Positions 7,965 through 16,844 of a stretch of DNA of 64,000 bases are shown here, piece by piece (position 1 is the first letter of the stretch; each line of letters opens with the position of its first letter). Below the pieces are notes generated by a model that saw only the letters and a program-made list of their open reading frames with translations, was not told the DNA's origin and did no database searches. This DNA is from Bacteroidales bacterium (GTDB taxonomy: Bacteria; Bacteroidota; Bacteroidia; Bacteroidales; UBA932). The translations under genes and the position numbers were made by a program. Location of the stretch: positions 1-64,000 of the forward strand of contig JAFXPV010000073.1 in the NCBI GenBank assembly GCA_017527625.1, written 5' to 3'.

Positions 7965-9614
7965 CTATGAATACAGGAACCTCTTGATACTCATCTTAGG
8001 TGTCTTCTCGAAAGGTTTGTCCTGAAGCTCTACCTTGGCCAGCTGGCTGTACATCGGCAGCACCTTGTTGGCGCCCTTACGGATAGCTTCGGCAAAGTCT
8101 GCAAGTCCCTCCTCGGTGCCGGGCAGATTGTTCTGGTCGGGATATACCAGCGCGACAAGCTTGCCCGCGCGGTCTACCACCACGCTCTCAGCCACACCAG
8201 GCTGGTTGTTAACCATAGCCTCAACCTCTTCGGGATATATGTTCTGGCCGTTGGCCGAAAGGATCATACTCTTGCTGCGGCCGCGGATGAAGACGTTGCC
8301 GTCGGCATCCATCGTGCCGAGGTCTCCGGTGCGCAGCCATCCGTCTTCGGTGAAAGCGCCGGCGCTGGCCTCTTCATTCTTGTAATAGCCGAGGCATACG
8401 CTCTGGCCGCGAGCCTGGATCTCACCTGCTACGTGCTCGGGATCTTCAGAGTCTATGCGGATCTCTACGATGTCGATGGCGCGGCCGCAGGAACCCTGGA
8501 CATACTCCTGCCACGGGCGGTAAGCCAGCAGCGGGCAGGCCTCTGTCATACCGTAGCCTACTGTGTAAGGGAACTTGATGGCACGGAACCACTTCTCAAC
8601 CTCGGGATTGAGCGGAGCGCCGCCCATAATGAACGAAGCGACATTCCCGCCGAAGGCATTGTAAAGACCGTCCTTGATCTTCTTGAAGATAATCTGACGC
8701 ACGCCGGGGATGGCTGTCAGCACTTTCACTGCAGGCTTCTCCACGACGGGTTTGATCTTGCTCTTGTATATCTTCTCCATCACCAGCGGCACGGTCACCA
8801 GCAGGTGAGGTTTATAATCGGCATAGGCTTTGAGCAGGACAGCCGGGGTCGGGGTCTTGCCCAGCCAGTACATACTGCAGCCGTTGCATACCTGGTACAT
8901 AAACTCGATCATCAGACCGTACATATGGGCCATAGGCAGCATAGTCACCATATTGAAGTCAGGCTTGATGGGCATCCAGCGGTTGCAGTAGTCTATCATC
9001 GCACTCATATTGCGGCGGGACAGCATCACACCCTTCGGATTGCCGGTAGAACCTGAGGTATAGTTGATGATTGCGAGTTCGTCCATATTGTCGGTGGCAT
9101 AATTGAGGTCGTCGGGACCGAGGCCCTTCGGATATTTGGCGGCATAGGCAGCCTCCATACCATCGAACGCCTCTTTGACCTTGTCGTCAGCCGCGAAGAG
9201 CAGTTCCCACTTCTCGATGTTGACGGCGAAACGCAGTTTGGGCATAGCCTTGACGTCCATCTTCGCCCATTTGGCGCCGGTGGTGAAAAGGCCAACACTG
9301 TCTGAGTGATCTACGAGGTTGCAGACGCTGTCAGGGGTGAAATCGAAGAGGATGGGCACTGCCACGGCACCGTAGGTGTTGATGCCGAGGAACACCATTC
9401 CCCAGCGGGCGCAGTTATGGGCGCATATAGCCACTTTGTCTTCCTTGGGCCTGATGCCGGCTGCAGTCATAAACAGGCTGAGTTTTTCGATGCGGACAGC
9501 CATCTCGCCGAAGCTGTAGCTCTCGCCCCCGACGTCGTTGAGGGCCTTTTTGTCCCAGAATCTGCGGACTGAGTCCTGAAGACTCGCAATGTAGTGAGGA
9601 TATTCTGTTACCAT
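7965..9614 (-). CDS. Long-chain acyl-CoA synthetase / AMP-binding enzyme
   Basis: A 549-residue ANL-superfamily adenylating enzyme. Motifs in order: the phosphate loop INYTSGSTGNPKGVMLS, YGMTEACP (adenine pocket), GWLRTGDLG (hinge region) and the C-terminal catalytic lysine stretch KTPKMSIKR. Length and the short linker fit bacterial long-chain fatty acyl-CoA ligases of the FadD/FAA1 type. The first codon is GTG at 9614 by my reading of the frame or the adjacent ATG; a -7 element TATCTTGC lies 33 bases upstream on the minus strand. Confidence 0.87.
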   Translation of the reverse strand: MVTEYPHYIASLQDSVRRFWDKKALNDVGGESYSFGEMAVRIEKLSLFMTAAGIRPKEDKVAICAHNCARWGMVFLGINTYGAVAVPILFDFTPDSVCNLVDHSDSVGLFTTGAKWAKMDVKAMPKLRFAVNIEKWELLFAADDKVKEAFDGMEAAYAAKYPKGLGPDDLNYATDNMDELAIINYTSGSTGNPKGVMLSRRNMSAMIDYCNRWMPIKPDFNMVTMLPMAHMYGLMIEFMYQVCNGCSMYWLGKTPTPAVLLKAYADYKPHLLVTVPLVMEKIYKSKIKPVVEKPAVKVLTAIPGVRQIIFKKIKDGLYNAFGGNVASFIMGGAPLNPEVEKWFRAIKFPYTVGYGMTEACPLLAYRPWQEYVQGSCGRAIDIVEIRIDSEDPEHVAGEIQARGQSVCLGYYKNEEASAGAFTEDGWLRTGDLGTMDADGNVFIRGRSKSMILSANGQNIYPEEVEAMVNNQPGVAESVVVDRAGKLVALVYPDQNNLPGTEEGLADFAEAIRKGANKVLPMYSQLAKVELQDKPFEKTPKMSIKRFLYS

Positions 9615-9639
9615 AATAGTTTAGGTTTTTCAAGTACAA

Positions 9640-9683
9640 TAACTTTGCAAGATACGCAAAAAAGCGGATTATTGCTAACTTTC
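9640..9683. promoter_or_regulatory. Divergent promoter region, acyl-CoA ligase / GH92
   Basis: Plus strand carries TAACTTTG (9640-9647) and TAACTTTC (9676-9683) before the GH92 start at 9704. Minus strand carries TATCTTGC (9647-9654) before the ligase start at 9614. Confidence 0.45.
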
Positions 9684-9703
9684 GCCGCCAAAGAATCCAA
9701 CAG

Positions 9704-12208
9704 ATGAATCTGAAACACACCCTTATATGCGCCTTCGCCGCGACGATGATGCTGGCAGGCTGCAAGAACAACTCCGGCCAGAGCGGCGTCCAGAGCACAA
9801 ATACAGGCGTCGCCGAACAGACATCAGAACGTCCTTCGGATGGTCCTGGGACTTCTTTCAGTCCCGTATCATACGTCGATCCCTTCATCGGTACCGACGG
9901 AATGGGCCACACCTTCCCGGGAGCCTGCGTGCCTTTCGGCGGAGTTCAGGTCAGTCCTGACACCGACACCATACCTCACAATGTCGCCGGCAAATACCAG
10001 AGCGAGGTCTACTCCCTCTGCGCAGGATACCGCTACAGCGACAACACCATCACCGGCTTCTCCCACACCCATCTGAGCGGCACCGGCCACTCTGACCTCG
10101 GAGACGTGCTGCTGATGCCGACTGTCGGCACTCTGCGTCTCAACCCGGGGACAGCCGCCCTGCCTGAAGACGGCTACCGAAGCCGCTTCAGCCACGACAG
10201 CGAGACCGCGACGCCAGGTTACTACGCCGTTACACTGTCTGACTACGGTATACGCGCCGAAGTCACCGCCACGACCCGCACCGCCCGTCACCGCTACACC
10301 TTCCCCTCCCCGGATTCCGAGCGCCATCTGGTGGCCGACCTGTCGCACGGCATCTACAACTATGAGGGCAAGACCCTCTGGGCCAGCGTCCGTATGCACG
10401 GCGACAACCTGCTCACGGGCTACCGCATCACCCAGGGCTGGGCACGCGAGCGCTATACCTATTTCGCAATACGGTTCTCCAGACCTGTAAAGGAATATGG
10501 ATACAAAGAAAGCGTCCCCTCCGCCTACAACGGTTTCTGGAGGAAGTTCAAGGTGAACCGCAACTTTCCCGAGATGGCCGGTCGCGGCATCGTCTGCTGG
10601 TTCGACTTCGACTGGGACGGAGCCTCCGACAACACTCTGGAAGTGGAAGTGGCCCTCAGCTCTACTTCCGCAGAAGGAGCCCTGAAGAATCTGGCAGCGG
10701 AGGCTGACGGACGAAGTTTCGACGAGATTGCAGAAGCAGCCGCAGCCGACTGGAACCGCGAACTCGGCAAACTCTCGGCCACCGGCTCTGACGACCAGCT
10801 GCGTATGCTCTACACCTCTCTTTACCACACGATGATCAATCCTTCAATATACAGCGACGTGGACGGAGCCTACCGCGGCCTGGACGGAGAAATCCACCAC
10901 AGCGGCGACAGTGACAACTACACCGTCTTCTCCCTTTGGGACACATACCGTGCCGAGCATCCCCTGCTCCTGCTGATGCATCCCGGCCGCGCCCACGATA
11001 TGGCTGCGTCGATGCTCGAACACCAGCAGCAGAGCGCCCACGGCCTGCTCCCCATCTGGTCCCTGATGGGCAACGAAGGATGGTGTATGAGCGGTTACCA
11101 CGCGGTGTCAGTGCTCAGCGACGTAGTGGCCTACGATCTTGAAGCCCTCAAGAACGGTCCCAGCCTCGCCACCCAGCTGGCATTCGGCGCGACTGTCGCC
11201 AAGGAAGGACAGCAGATCAGCCCCAGGAGCTGCCTTGAAGCAATGACCGCCACTGCCACGGTGCCTTATCTTGAGGGCCTGGGAGCATACATCGAGAAGG
11301 GCTACGTGCCGCTGGAGTCATCATCCACCGGAGCTTCCACCACCCTTGAATACGCTTACGACGACTGGACCATCTACCGCACGGCAGAGCGTCTCGGGCA
11401 GAAGGAAACAGCCGAGACATACCGACAGCGCGCGCTGAACTACCGCAATCTCTTCGACGGCGTCAGTCCCTACGCAAGGGCCCGTCACGCCGACGGCAGC
11501 TGGAAGACCCCTTCAGACCCGCGCCAGACCTACGGCGAAGGCTTCATCGAGGGCAATTCCTACAATTTCTCCTTCCACGTCCCGCACGATGTCGAGGGCC
11601 TCATCTCCCTGATGGGCGGTGAGCAGCGCTTCCTCGGCATCCTCGACACCCTCTTCCGCGAGCCTCTCGCCCCTGAATACTACGCCGACAACGAAGACAT
11701 AGAGGCTTCCTGCCTCATAGGCGGCTATGTTCACGGCAACGAGCCGTCCCACCACATCCCCTACCTCTTCCAGTGGACTGCAGAGCCCTGGAGGACAGCG
11801 TACTGGATCAGGGAAATAATGAACCGTATGTATGTCCCCAGACGGGACGGCCTGGGCGGCAACGACGACTGCGGGCAGATGAGCGCCTGGTACATCTTCT
11901 CGGCTATGGGCTTCTACCCTGTCTGCCCCGGCAGCGGAGAATACGTCCTCGGAGCGCCCTATCTGCCTGAGATGTCCCTCAACCTGGACAACGGCAAGAC
12001 CTTCACCGTCAAGGCTCCGGGAGTCAGCGACGAGGCCCGCTACGTCAAGGCCGTGAAGCTCAACGGCAAGCCCTACAGCAAACGCTTCCTGACCCAGGAG
12101 GACATCCTGGACGGCGGCGTGCTGGAGTTCGAGATGACCGACAGCCCCGCACAGCAGGCTGCTCCCGCCCCTGAAGACCTTCCCTACTCACTGTCCCGTG
12201 TTTTGTAA
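9704..12208 (+). CDS. GH92 alpha-mannosidase lipoprotein
   Basis: An 834-residue glycoside hydrolase family 92 enzyme, a calcium-dependent exo-alpha-mannosidase acting on N-glycan or yeast mannan ends. The N-terminus MNLKHTLICAFAATMMLAGC is a lipoprotein signal (lipobox LAGC), so it is surface or periplasm anchored. The family opening VDPFIGTDGMGHTFPGACVP lies near residue 60 and the catalytic-base region GNDDCGQMSAWYIFSAMGFY near residue 725. Length is that of a typical GH92. No SusC/SusD pair lies beside it, so it is an isolated enzyme here. Confidence 0.95.
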   Translation: MNLKHTLICAFAATMMLAGCKNNSGQSGVQSTNTGVAEQTSERPSDGPGTSFSPVSYVDPFIGTDGMGHTFPGACVPFGGVQVSPDTDTIPHNVAGKYQSEVYSLCAGYRYSDNTITGFSHTHLSGTGHSDLGDVLLMPTVGTLRLNPGTAALPEDGYRSRFSHDSETATPGYYAVTLSDYGIRAEVTATTRTARHRYTFPSPDSERHLVADLSHGIYNYEGKTLWASVRMHGDNLLTGYRITQGWARERYTYFAIRFSRPVKEYGYKESVPSAYNGFWRKFKVNRNFPEMAGRGIVCWFDFDWDGASDNTLEVEVALSSTSAEGALKNLAAEADGRSFDEIAEAAAADWNRELGKLSATGSDDQLRMLYTSLYHTMINPSIYSDVDGAYRGLDGEIHHSGDSDNYTVFSLWDTYRAEHPLLLLMHPGRAHDMAASMLEHQQQSAHGLLPIWSLMGNEGWCMSGYHAVSVLSDVVAYDLEALKNGPSLATQLAFGATVAKEGQQISPRSCLEAMTATATVPYLEGLGAYIEKGYVPLESSSTGASTTLEYAYDDWTIYRTAERLGQKETAETYRQRALNYRNLFDGVSPYARARHADGSWKTPSDPRQTYGEGFIEGNSYNFSFHVPHDVEGLISLMGGEQRFLGILDTLFREPLAPEYYADNEDIEASCLIGGYVHGNEPSHHIPYLFQWTAEPWRTAYWIREIMNRMYVPRRDGLGGNDDCGQMSAWYIFSAMGFYPVCPGSGEYVLGAPYLPEMSLNLDNGKTFTVKAPGVSDEARYVKAVKLNGKPYSKRFLTQEDILDGGVLEFEMTDSPAQQAAPAPEDLPYSLSRVL

Positions 12209-12216
12209 AAAATCCG

Positions 12217-12224
12217 TATCTTAG
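12217..12224 (+). promoter_or_regulatory. Promoter of kinase-peptidase-PqqD-ABC operon
   Basis: The -7 element TATCTTAG lies 25 bases before the ATG at 12249, right after the GH92 stop, and gives the four-gene operon its own start. Confidence 0.45.
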
Positions 12225-12248
12225 TGTTTTGCTACGAAAGCGGCAGCT

Positions 12249-13112
12249 ATGAAGACATCTTACTACACAGTAGCGGAGCATCTTTTCTCGGTGGTGGCTC
12301 AGGACAAAATCCTGGCCGCTATGCGCAATTACGAACCGTTCCGAACGGCTGCCGTGGAAGACTCCCCCTCCCTGCTTTTCCGCCTGAGGGTCGACGACGC
12401 CCCCGGCGTGAAATACATCGAGGAGACCCGCCAGGACGAGGAAGGCCAGGTGATAGTGTGCGGCCACACCGGCCTGCACGAGCCTGTCTTCGAGTTTATC
12501 TGGGACGGGCGCACCGCCGGCTGGCTGGTATGCACCCAGGACTACCGCGAAGGCACTCTCCACCTCAGCGGCCATCTGGTCAAGGCTGCTCTTGACAACG
12601 CGCTGATGGTTCTGTTCGCGATGGCTTCGTCGGTCCGCAGCACCGCACTGTTCCACTCTGCAGTAGTGAGCTATCAAGGCAAGGGCTATATGTTCCTCGG
12701 CCGCAGCGGCACCGGCAAAAGCACCCACGCCAGCCTGTGGAGACGCTACATCGAAGGCACTGAGCTGATGAACGACGACAACCCCGCCGTGCGCATCCGT
12801 CCCGACGGCACTGCAATGGTCTACGGCACGCCCTGGAGCGGCAAGACGCCCTGCTACCGCAACGTCAGCTGCCCTGTCGGCGGCATCGTACTGCTCAGTC
12901 AGGCGCCGTATAACGAAATAAAGAGGCTGAAGGGCATCGAGGCATACGCAGCCGTTATGCCGAGCATATCAGGAAAGCGCTGGGACAGATCCATCGCAGA
13001 CGGCCTCCACGAAACCGAAAACGAACTTGCAGGCAAGGTGCCGGTATGGCATCTGGACTGCCTTCCCGACGAGGCTGCTGCCCAATTGTGTAAAAAAAGC
13101 ATCACTGAATGA
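12249..13112 (+). CDS. HPr-kinase-like protein of a peptide system
   Basis: A 287-residue protein with a C-terminal HPr kinase / PEP carboxykinase-like nucleotide-binding fold: FHSAVV with His136 just before the P-loop, Walker A GRSGTGKST at 151-159, NDDNPA at 175-180 and GTPWSGK at 193-199. The N-terminal 120 residues are a separate region without a recognised motif. True HPr kinases have a different N-terminal domain and the HPrK signature; this is closer to the HprK-related kinases found beside PqqD proteins in peptide-modification clusters. The likely job is phosphorylation of a peptide or protein, which is inference. The stop overlaps the next start (ATGA), first gene of a four-gene operon. 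Confidence 0.75.
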   Translation: MKTSYYTVAEHLFSVVAQDKILAAMRNYEPFRTAAVEDSPSLLFRLRVDDAPGVKYIEETRQDEEGQVIVCGHTGLHEPVFEFIWDGRTAGWLVCTQDYREGTLHLSGHLVKAALDNALMVLFAMASSVRSTALFHSAVVSYQGKGYMFLGRSGTGKSTHASLWRRYIEGTELMNDDNPAVRIRPDGTAMVYGTPWSGKTPCYRNVSCPVGGIVLLSQAPYNEIKRLKGIEAYAAVMPSISGKRWDRSIADGLHETENELAGKVPVWHLDCLPDEAAAQLCKKSITE

Positions 13113-13555
13113 CAGACGCCGTCATCATAAGGGAAGCGGTGAAGCTGGTGGATGACGGAGTGAGCGTGACCTTCCCCGTCAAAGGGAGGAGTATGATTCC
13201 CTTCATCGTCGGGGGCAGGGACAGTGTCATCCTGCAGAAGCCGGGCAGCCTGGAGCCCGGGCTGGTGGTGCTGGCCGAGATTTCCCCGGATCATTTCGTG
13301 CTGCACCGCATCATAGACATATCGCCGGACGGGATGAAGATAACCCTGATGGGTGACGGCAATGTGAGGGGTACAGAGACCTGCACGCCCTCTACGGTGC
13401 TGGCCCGCGCCACCCACGTAGTGGATACCGAAGGACGCATAATCCCGCTCGAGTCGGAAGCCCGGCTTAGAAGGGCGAGACTCTGGCGCAGGCTGCTGCC
13501 GCTGCGCAGGTACCTGCTTGTAATAATGAGAAGGACAATTAAAAAATACGCATAG
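13109..13555 (+). CDS. S24/S26-type peptidase with Ser-His pair
   Basis: A 148-residue protein of the S24/S26 peptidase fold. The nucleophile motif is GRSMIPFI (Ser28), and the second motif is FVLHRII with His66 where type-I signal peptidases of bacteria have Lys; the Ser-His arrangement is that of SipW and eukaryotic/archaeal enzymes. No membrane anchor is evident at the N-terminus, and the C-terminus is a basic helix RRARLWRRLLPLRRYLL that may touch the membrane. It overlaps the kinase gene by four bases and is two bases from the PqqD gene, suggesting a leader-processing role for an unknown peptide. Confidence 0.8.
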   Translation: MTDAVIIREAVKLVDDGVSVTFPVKGRSMIPFIVGGRDSVILQKPGSLEPGLVVLAEISPDHFVLHRIIDISPDGMKITLMGDGNVRGTETCTPSTVLARATHVVDTEGRIIPLESEARLRRARLWRRLLPLRRYLLVIMRRTIKKYA

Positions 13556-13557
13556 AT

Positions 13558-13827
13558 ATGAAAATCAAGAAAGGATTTGTGCTGCGCGAAGTCTGCGGCC
13601 AGAACGTAATCGTCGGAGAAGGCCTAGAGGCCATAAATTTCGGCCGTATGCTGAGCCTGAACGACACTGCCGCCTGGATCTGGAAAGAAGCTATGAGGCA
13701 AGGCGAATTCACCGCCGACACCCTGGCCGTGGCGATGTGCGAAGAATATGACGTCACTCCCGAGCGCGCACTGGCCGACATCAAGGCCACTCTTGAGCAG
13801 TGGCTCGACCTCAAAGTCATCGAATAG
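13558..13827 (+). CDS. PqqD-family peptide-binding protein
   Basis: An 89-residue stand-alone PqqD-like winged-helix protein. PqqD domains bind leader peptides of ribosomally made peptides and present them to modifying enzymes (RiPP recognition element). The fold signature is visible: a beta-rich N-terminus (FVLREVCGQNVIVGEG), NFGRMLSLNDTAAWIWK, and a C-terminal helix pair with TPERALADIKATLEQWLD. It sits between the peptidase and the ABC exporter in the same operon, 12 bases before the exporter start. Confidence 0.85.
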   Translation: MKIKKGFVLREVCGQNVIVGEGLEAINFGRMLSLNDTAAWIWKEAMRQGEFTADTLAVAMCEEYDVTPERALADIKATLEQWLDLKVIE

Positions 13828-13839
13828 TTCCTACCCTGT

Positions 13840-15456
13840 ATGAAGTACACCGGCTGGATATGGAGGAACTCGCGGTGCATCCGCTGGAGTATGCTGGCGC
13901 GCATCGTGGCCGGGACTGCCCAGGTGGCGTTCGGCCTGCTGATGGTGTGGCTCAGCCGCCGCTTCATCGACGAGACCATAATCAGCGGCACCGCCCGGGA
14001 CGTGACCGTTATGATCCTGTGGCTGGTGCTGACGGTTGTAGGCAGGGTGCTCTGCCGGCAGGTCGCATACCTGCTCACCACGGCAGCTGGAGTCCGCCTG
14101 ACCAACAAGCTGCGCCTGCGTATGTACAGCAGCCTTTTCCGCCGTCAGCTATACTCAGGCAAAGACATCCATTCCGGCGACGTGAGCTACCGTCTCACCA
14201 AGGACATCACAGAAGTCAGCAACACGATGACCGACACCATCCCTCTGATCCTCGTCACAGTCATCCAGCTCACGGGCGCTTTCCTGCTGCTGCGGTACTT
14301 CGACCGCTGGCTGGCCTGGGCCCTGCTGATCCTGACTCCTTTCGTCATCATCCTCACCAAGTTCGCCGGCCGCAAACTCCGCCAGATGACGCTGGACATC
14401 CGTCAGGACGAAAGCCGCATCCAGATGCACGTCCAGGAAGGCAGCGAGAACAACGCCGTGCTCCGCGCGATGGGCAGCGAGGAGTGGATCACCGACCGGC
14501 TCGACACAATGCAGCAGCAGCTCAAGGGAGACGTAATGCGCCGCACCCGTTTCACGATAGCGATGCGGACGGCAATGGGCCTGACCTTCGGGCTCGGCTA
14601 CCTGCTGGCTTTCGTATGGGGAGGCCTGCAACTGCGTAACGGAGCCATCACATTCGGTATAATGACCTCTTTCCTTCAGCTGGTAGGACAGATCCAGCAG
14701 CCGGTGCTGTCCATCCTCAATATGGGTTCCCAGCTGTTCCACTCTGCAGCCAGTATGGACCGTCTGATGGAGCTCGAAAGCCTCGGCAACGCACCCGAGG
14801 AAAGTATGCTCCACCCCACCCTCTCCGGCCTGCGCTTCGACGGCGTCAGCTTCCGCTACGAGGACGGCGACCGCCAGCTGTTCTCCGGCTTCAGCCACGA
14901 TTTCGCGCCGGGCAGCAAGACCGCGCTTATGGGCGAGACAGGAGCCGGCAAGACTACCCTCTTCCGCCTTATGCTCGGTTTCATCAAGCCCGACAGCGGC
15001 AGCATAAGCCTCTACGGCAGCGACGGCTCAGTGCCCGTCGGCGCCGAGACCCGGCCAGACTTCGTCTATGTGCCCCAGGGCAATACGCTGATGAGCGGCA
15101 CCATCCGCTTCAACCTGCAGGTAGCTGATCCCAAGGCTGACGACATGCAGCTGGAGGAGGTGCTGCACGTGGCTTGCGCCGACTTCGTCAAAGATCTTCC
15201 GGAAGGCCTCGACACCACTCTTGGAGAGCGCGGCAGCGGCCTCAGCGAAGGTCAGGCACAGCGCATCGCGATAGCCCGCGGCCTGCTGCGCCCCGGCTCC
15301 GTGCTCCTGCTGGACGAGATCAGCTCGTCGCTCGACGCCGACACCGAAAGCGAACTCTACCGCCGCCTCTTCGCCTACCGTCCTTCGAAGACTATGATCT
15401 TCATCACCCACCGCGCCGGCGTCACCGGCCTATGCGACTCGGTCATCACCCTCTGA
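13840..15456 (+). CDS. ABC exporter (fused membrane and ATPase domains)
   Basis: A 538-residue half-transporter of the lipid/peptide exporter type. Six helices span about residues 20-300; the ATPase domain holds Walker A GETGAGKT (365-372), the signature LSEGQ (468-472, Glu replacing the usual Gly) and Walker B VLLLDE (488-493). There is no N-terminal C39 peptidase domain, which fits leader cleavage by the separate S26-type peptidase. It would work as a homodimer. Last gene of the kinase-peptidase-PqqD-ABC operon. Confidence 0.9.
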   Translation: MKYTGWIWRNSRCIRWSMLARIVAGTAQVAFGLLMVWLSRRFIDETIISGTARDVTVMILWLVLTVVGRVLCRQVAYLLTTAAGVRLTNKLRLRMYSSLFRRQLYSGKDIHSGDVSYRLTKDITEVSNTMTDTIPLILVTVIQLTGAFLLLRYFDRWLAWALLILTPFVIILTKFAGRKLRQMTLDIRQDESRIQMHVQEGSENNAVLRAMGSEEWITDRLDTMQQQLKGDVMRRTRFTIAMRTAMGLTFGLGYLLAFVWGGLQLRNGAITFGIMTSFLQLVGQIQQPVLSILNMGSQLFHSAASMDRLMELESLGNAPEESMLHPTLSGLRFDGVSFRYEDGDRQLFSGFSHDFAPGSKTALMGETGAGKTTLFRLMLGFIKPDSGSISLYGSDGSVPVGAETRPDFVYVPQGNTLMSGTIRFNLQVADPKADDMQLEEVLHVACADFVKDLPEGLDTTLGERGSGLSEGQAQRIAIARGLLRPGSVLLLDEISSSLDADTESELYRRLFAYRPSKTMIFITHRAGVTGLCDSVITL

Positions 15457-15482
15457 CCGCTTGCATTGTCCCCATATTTTTG

Positions 15483-15490
15483 TATCTTTA
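15483..15490 (+). promoter_or_regulatory. Promoter of BamA-like / hydrolase / GH27 unit
   Basis: TATCTTTA 61 bases before the ATG at 15551. It places the transcription start downstream of an in-frame upstream ATG at 15461, supporting the later start. Confidence 0.5.
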
Positions 15491-15550
15491 CAGATTAACA
15501 GCGTACTGTGCTGTGTATTACCGGCAATAATCCTAAACAATAACCAAAGT

Positions 15551-16840
15551 ATGAAAAAACTACTGACTTCGCTTCTGCTCATCGCCTGCGTATTTTCCGC
15601 AGCCGCCCAGGAAGCAGAAAAATCTGAAATCATCAAAACCGGCCTGAACTTCGGCCCTCTGCCAGCAGTCGGCTACTCTTCCGACCTCGGCTGGCACTAC
15701 GGCGCCCTCTCAGACATCTACTGGTACGGCGACGGCTCGACCTATCCCGAATATATGTGGAAAGCAAACGTCGAGATTTCCAAGTATTCCAAGGGTAACA
15801 CTGTCCTGCACAGCTTCTTCGACAGCAAATACTTGATCCCCGGCTTGCGCGTTTCCGCAGCCGTTTCGTGGTTCGGCAACAAAACCACCAACTTCTACGG
15901 CTTCAACGGCGCCTCTTCAGCCTATCTTCCCGAGCTCGACAAGATCAAGGAGGCCGGCCAGGGCTTCTATCTTATGAGACGCGACATCTTCCGCGTACAG
16001 ACCTGCTTCCAGGGTCAGTTCGGAGAAAGCAACTGGGGATGGGCCGGCGGCCTCACCTTCTGGAGCATCAAGACCGGCCACGCCGTGAACGATGGTCTCA
16101 ACTACGCCAACGACTTCTCTCTCTACGACCTTTACGTAGCCAACCAGGTGATCCCCGCAGCCGAGAAAGACGGCGGCAAGCACCTCGAACTCAAGGCTGG
16201 CGTCGTATATGACACCCGCGACCACGAGAACAACCCTACCCGCGGTACCAACCTCGAGGTCTATATGTTCGGAAGCCCCGACATCATCTCCAAGCACGAC
16301 AACAGCTACCTCAAGCTGGCCGTACACTTCAAACAGTTCTTCCCTCTCGTCAGTGACCGTCTGGTATTCGGCGCCCACCTGGCATATCAGGGCCTCATCG
16401 CCGGCAACGCTCCTTTCTATATGCTGCAGACCATCCAGTCCATCAATATGAAGCAGATCAACACCGAAGGTCTCGGCTCTACCTGCACCCTCCGCGGTAC
16501 GGTGACCAACCGTCTGCAGGGCAACGGCTATGCCTGGAGCAACTTCGAACTCCGCTGGAGCTTCGCCAAGTTCCGCTGGATCAACCAGAACTGGACCCTC
16601 GCCCTCAACCCGTTCTACGATATGGGTATGGTAGTGCAGCCCTACCGTCTCGAGCAGATGAAGCTCATCGGCAATACATTCTACACAGGCAAGGCTGAGA
16701 AGCTCCATATGAGCGCCGGTGCAGGCCTGCACGTGATTATGAACCAGAACTTCAACATCAACTTCGAGTTCGGCAAGTGCCTCGATCCCAACGACGGCAC
16801 AGGCCTCGGCATCAACATCGGTCTGAACTACATCTTCTAA
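15551..16840 (+). CDS. BamA/TamA-like outer-membrane barrel without POTRA
   Basis: A 429-residue protein with signal peptide (MKKLLTSLLLIACVFSAAAQ) and a series of amphipathic beta strands ending in Phe (GINIGLNYIF), the usual last strand of an Omp85-type barrel. The central DTRDHENNPTRGTNLEV segment matches the conserved DTRD-xxxPxxG motif of the surface-antigen barrel. No POTRA domains precede it, so it is a short Omp85 relative of unknown cargo. Four bases separate it from the following hydrolase gene. Confidence 0.82.
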   Translation: MKKLLTSLLLIACVFSAAAQEAEKSEIIKTGLNFGPLPAVGYSSDLGWHYGALSDIYWYGDGSTYPEYMWKANVEISKYSKGNTVLHSFFDSKYLIPGLRVSAAVSWFGNKTTNFYGFNGASSAYLPELDKIKEAGQGFYLMRRDIFRVQTCFQGQFGESNWGWAGGLTFWSIKTGHAVNDGLNYANDFSLYDLYVANQVIPAAEKDGGKHLELKAGVVYDTRDHENNPTRGTNLEVYMFGSPDIISKHDNSYLKLAVHFKQFFPLVSDRLVFGAHLAYQGLIAGNAPFYMLQTIQSINMKQINTEGLGSTCTLRGTVTNRLQGNGYAWSNFELRWSFAKFRWINQNWTLALNPFYDMGMVVQPYRLEQMKLIGNTFYTGKAEKLHMSAGAGLHVIMNQNFNINFEFGKCLDPNDGTGLGINIGLNYIF

Positions 16841-16844
16841 GCCT

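Noticed and set aside
12249..15456. Lasso-peptide biosynthetic cluster
   Set aside because: No asparagine-synthetase-like cyclase and no transglutaminase-like B2 protease; the peptidase is S26-type. Only the PqqD, kinase and ABC parts resemble such clusters.
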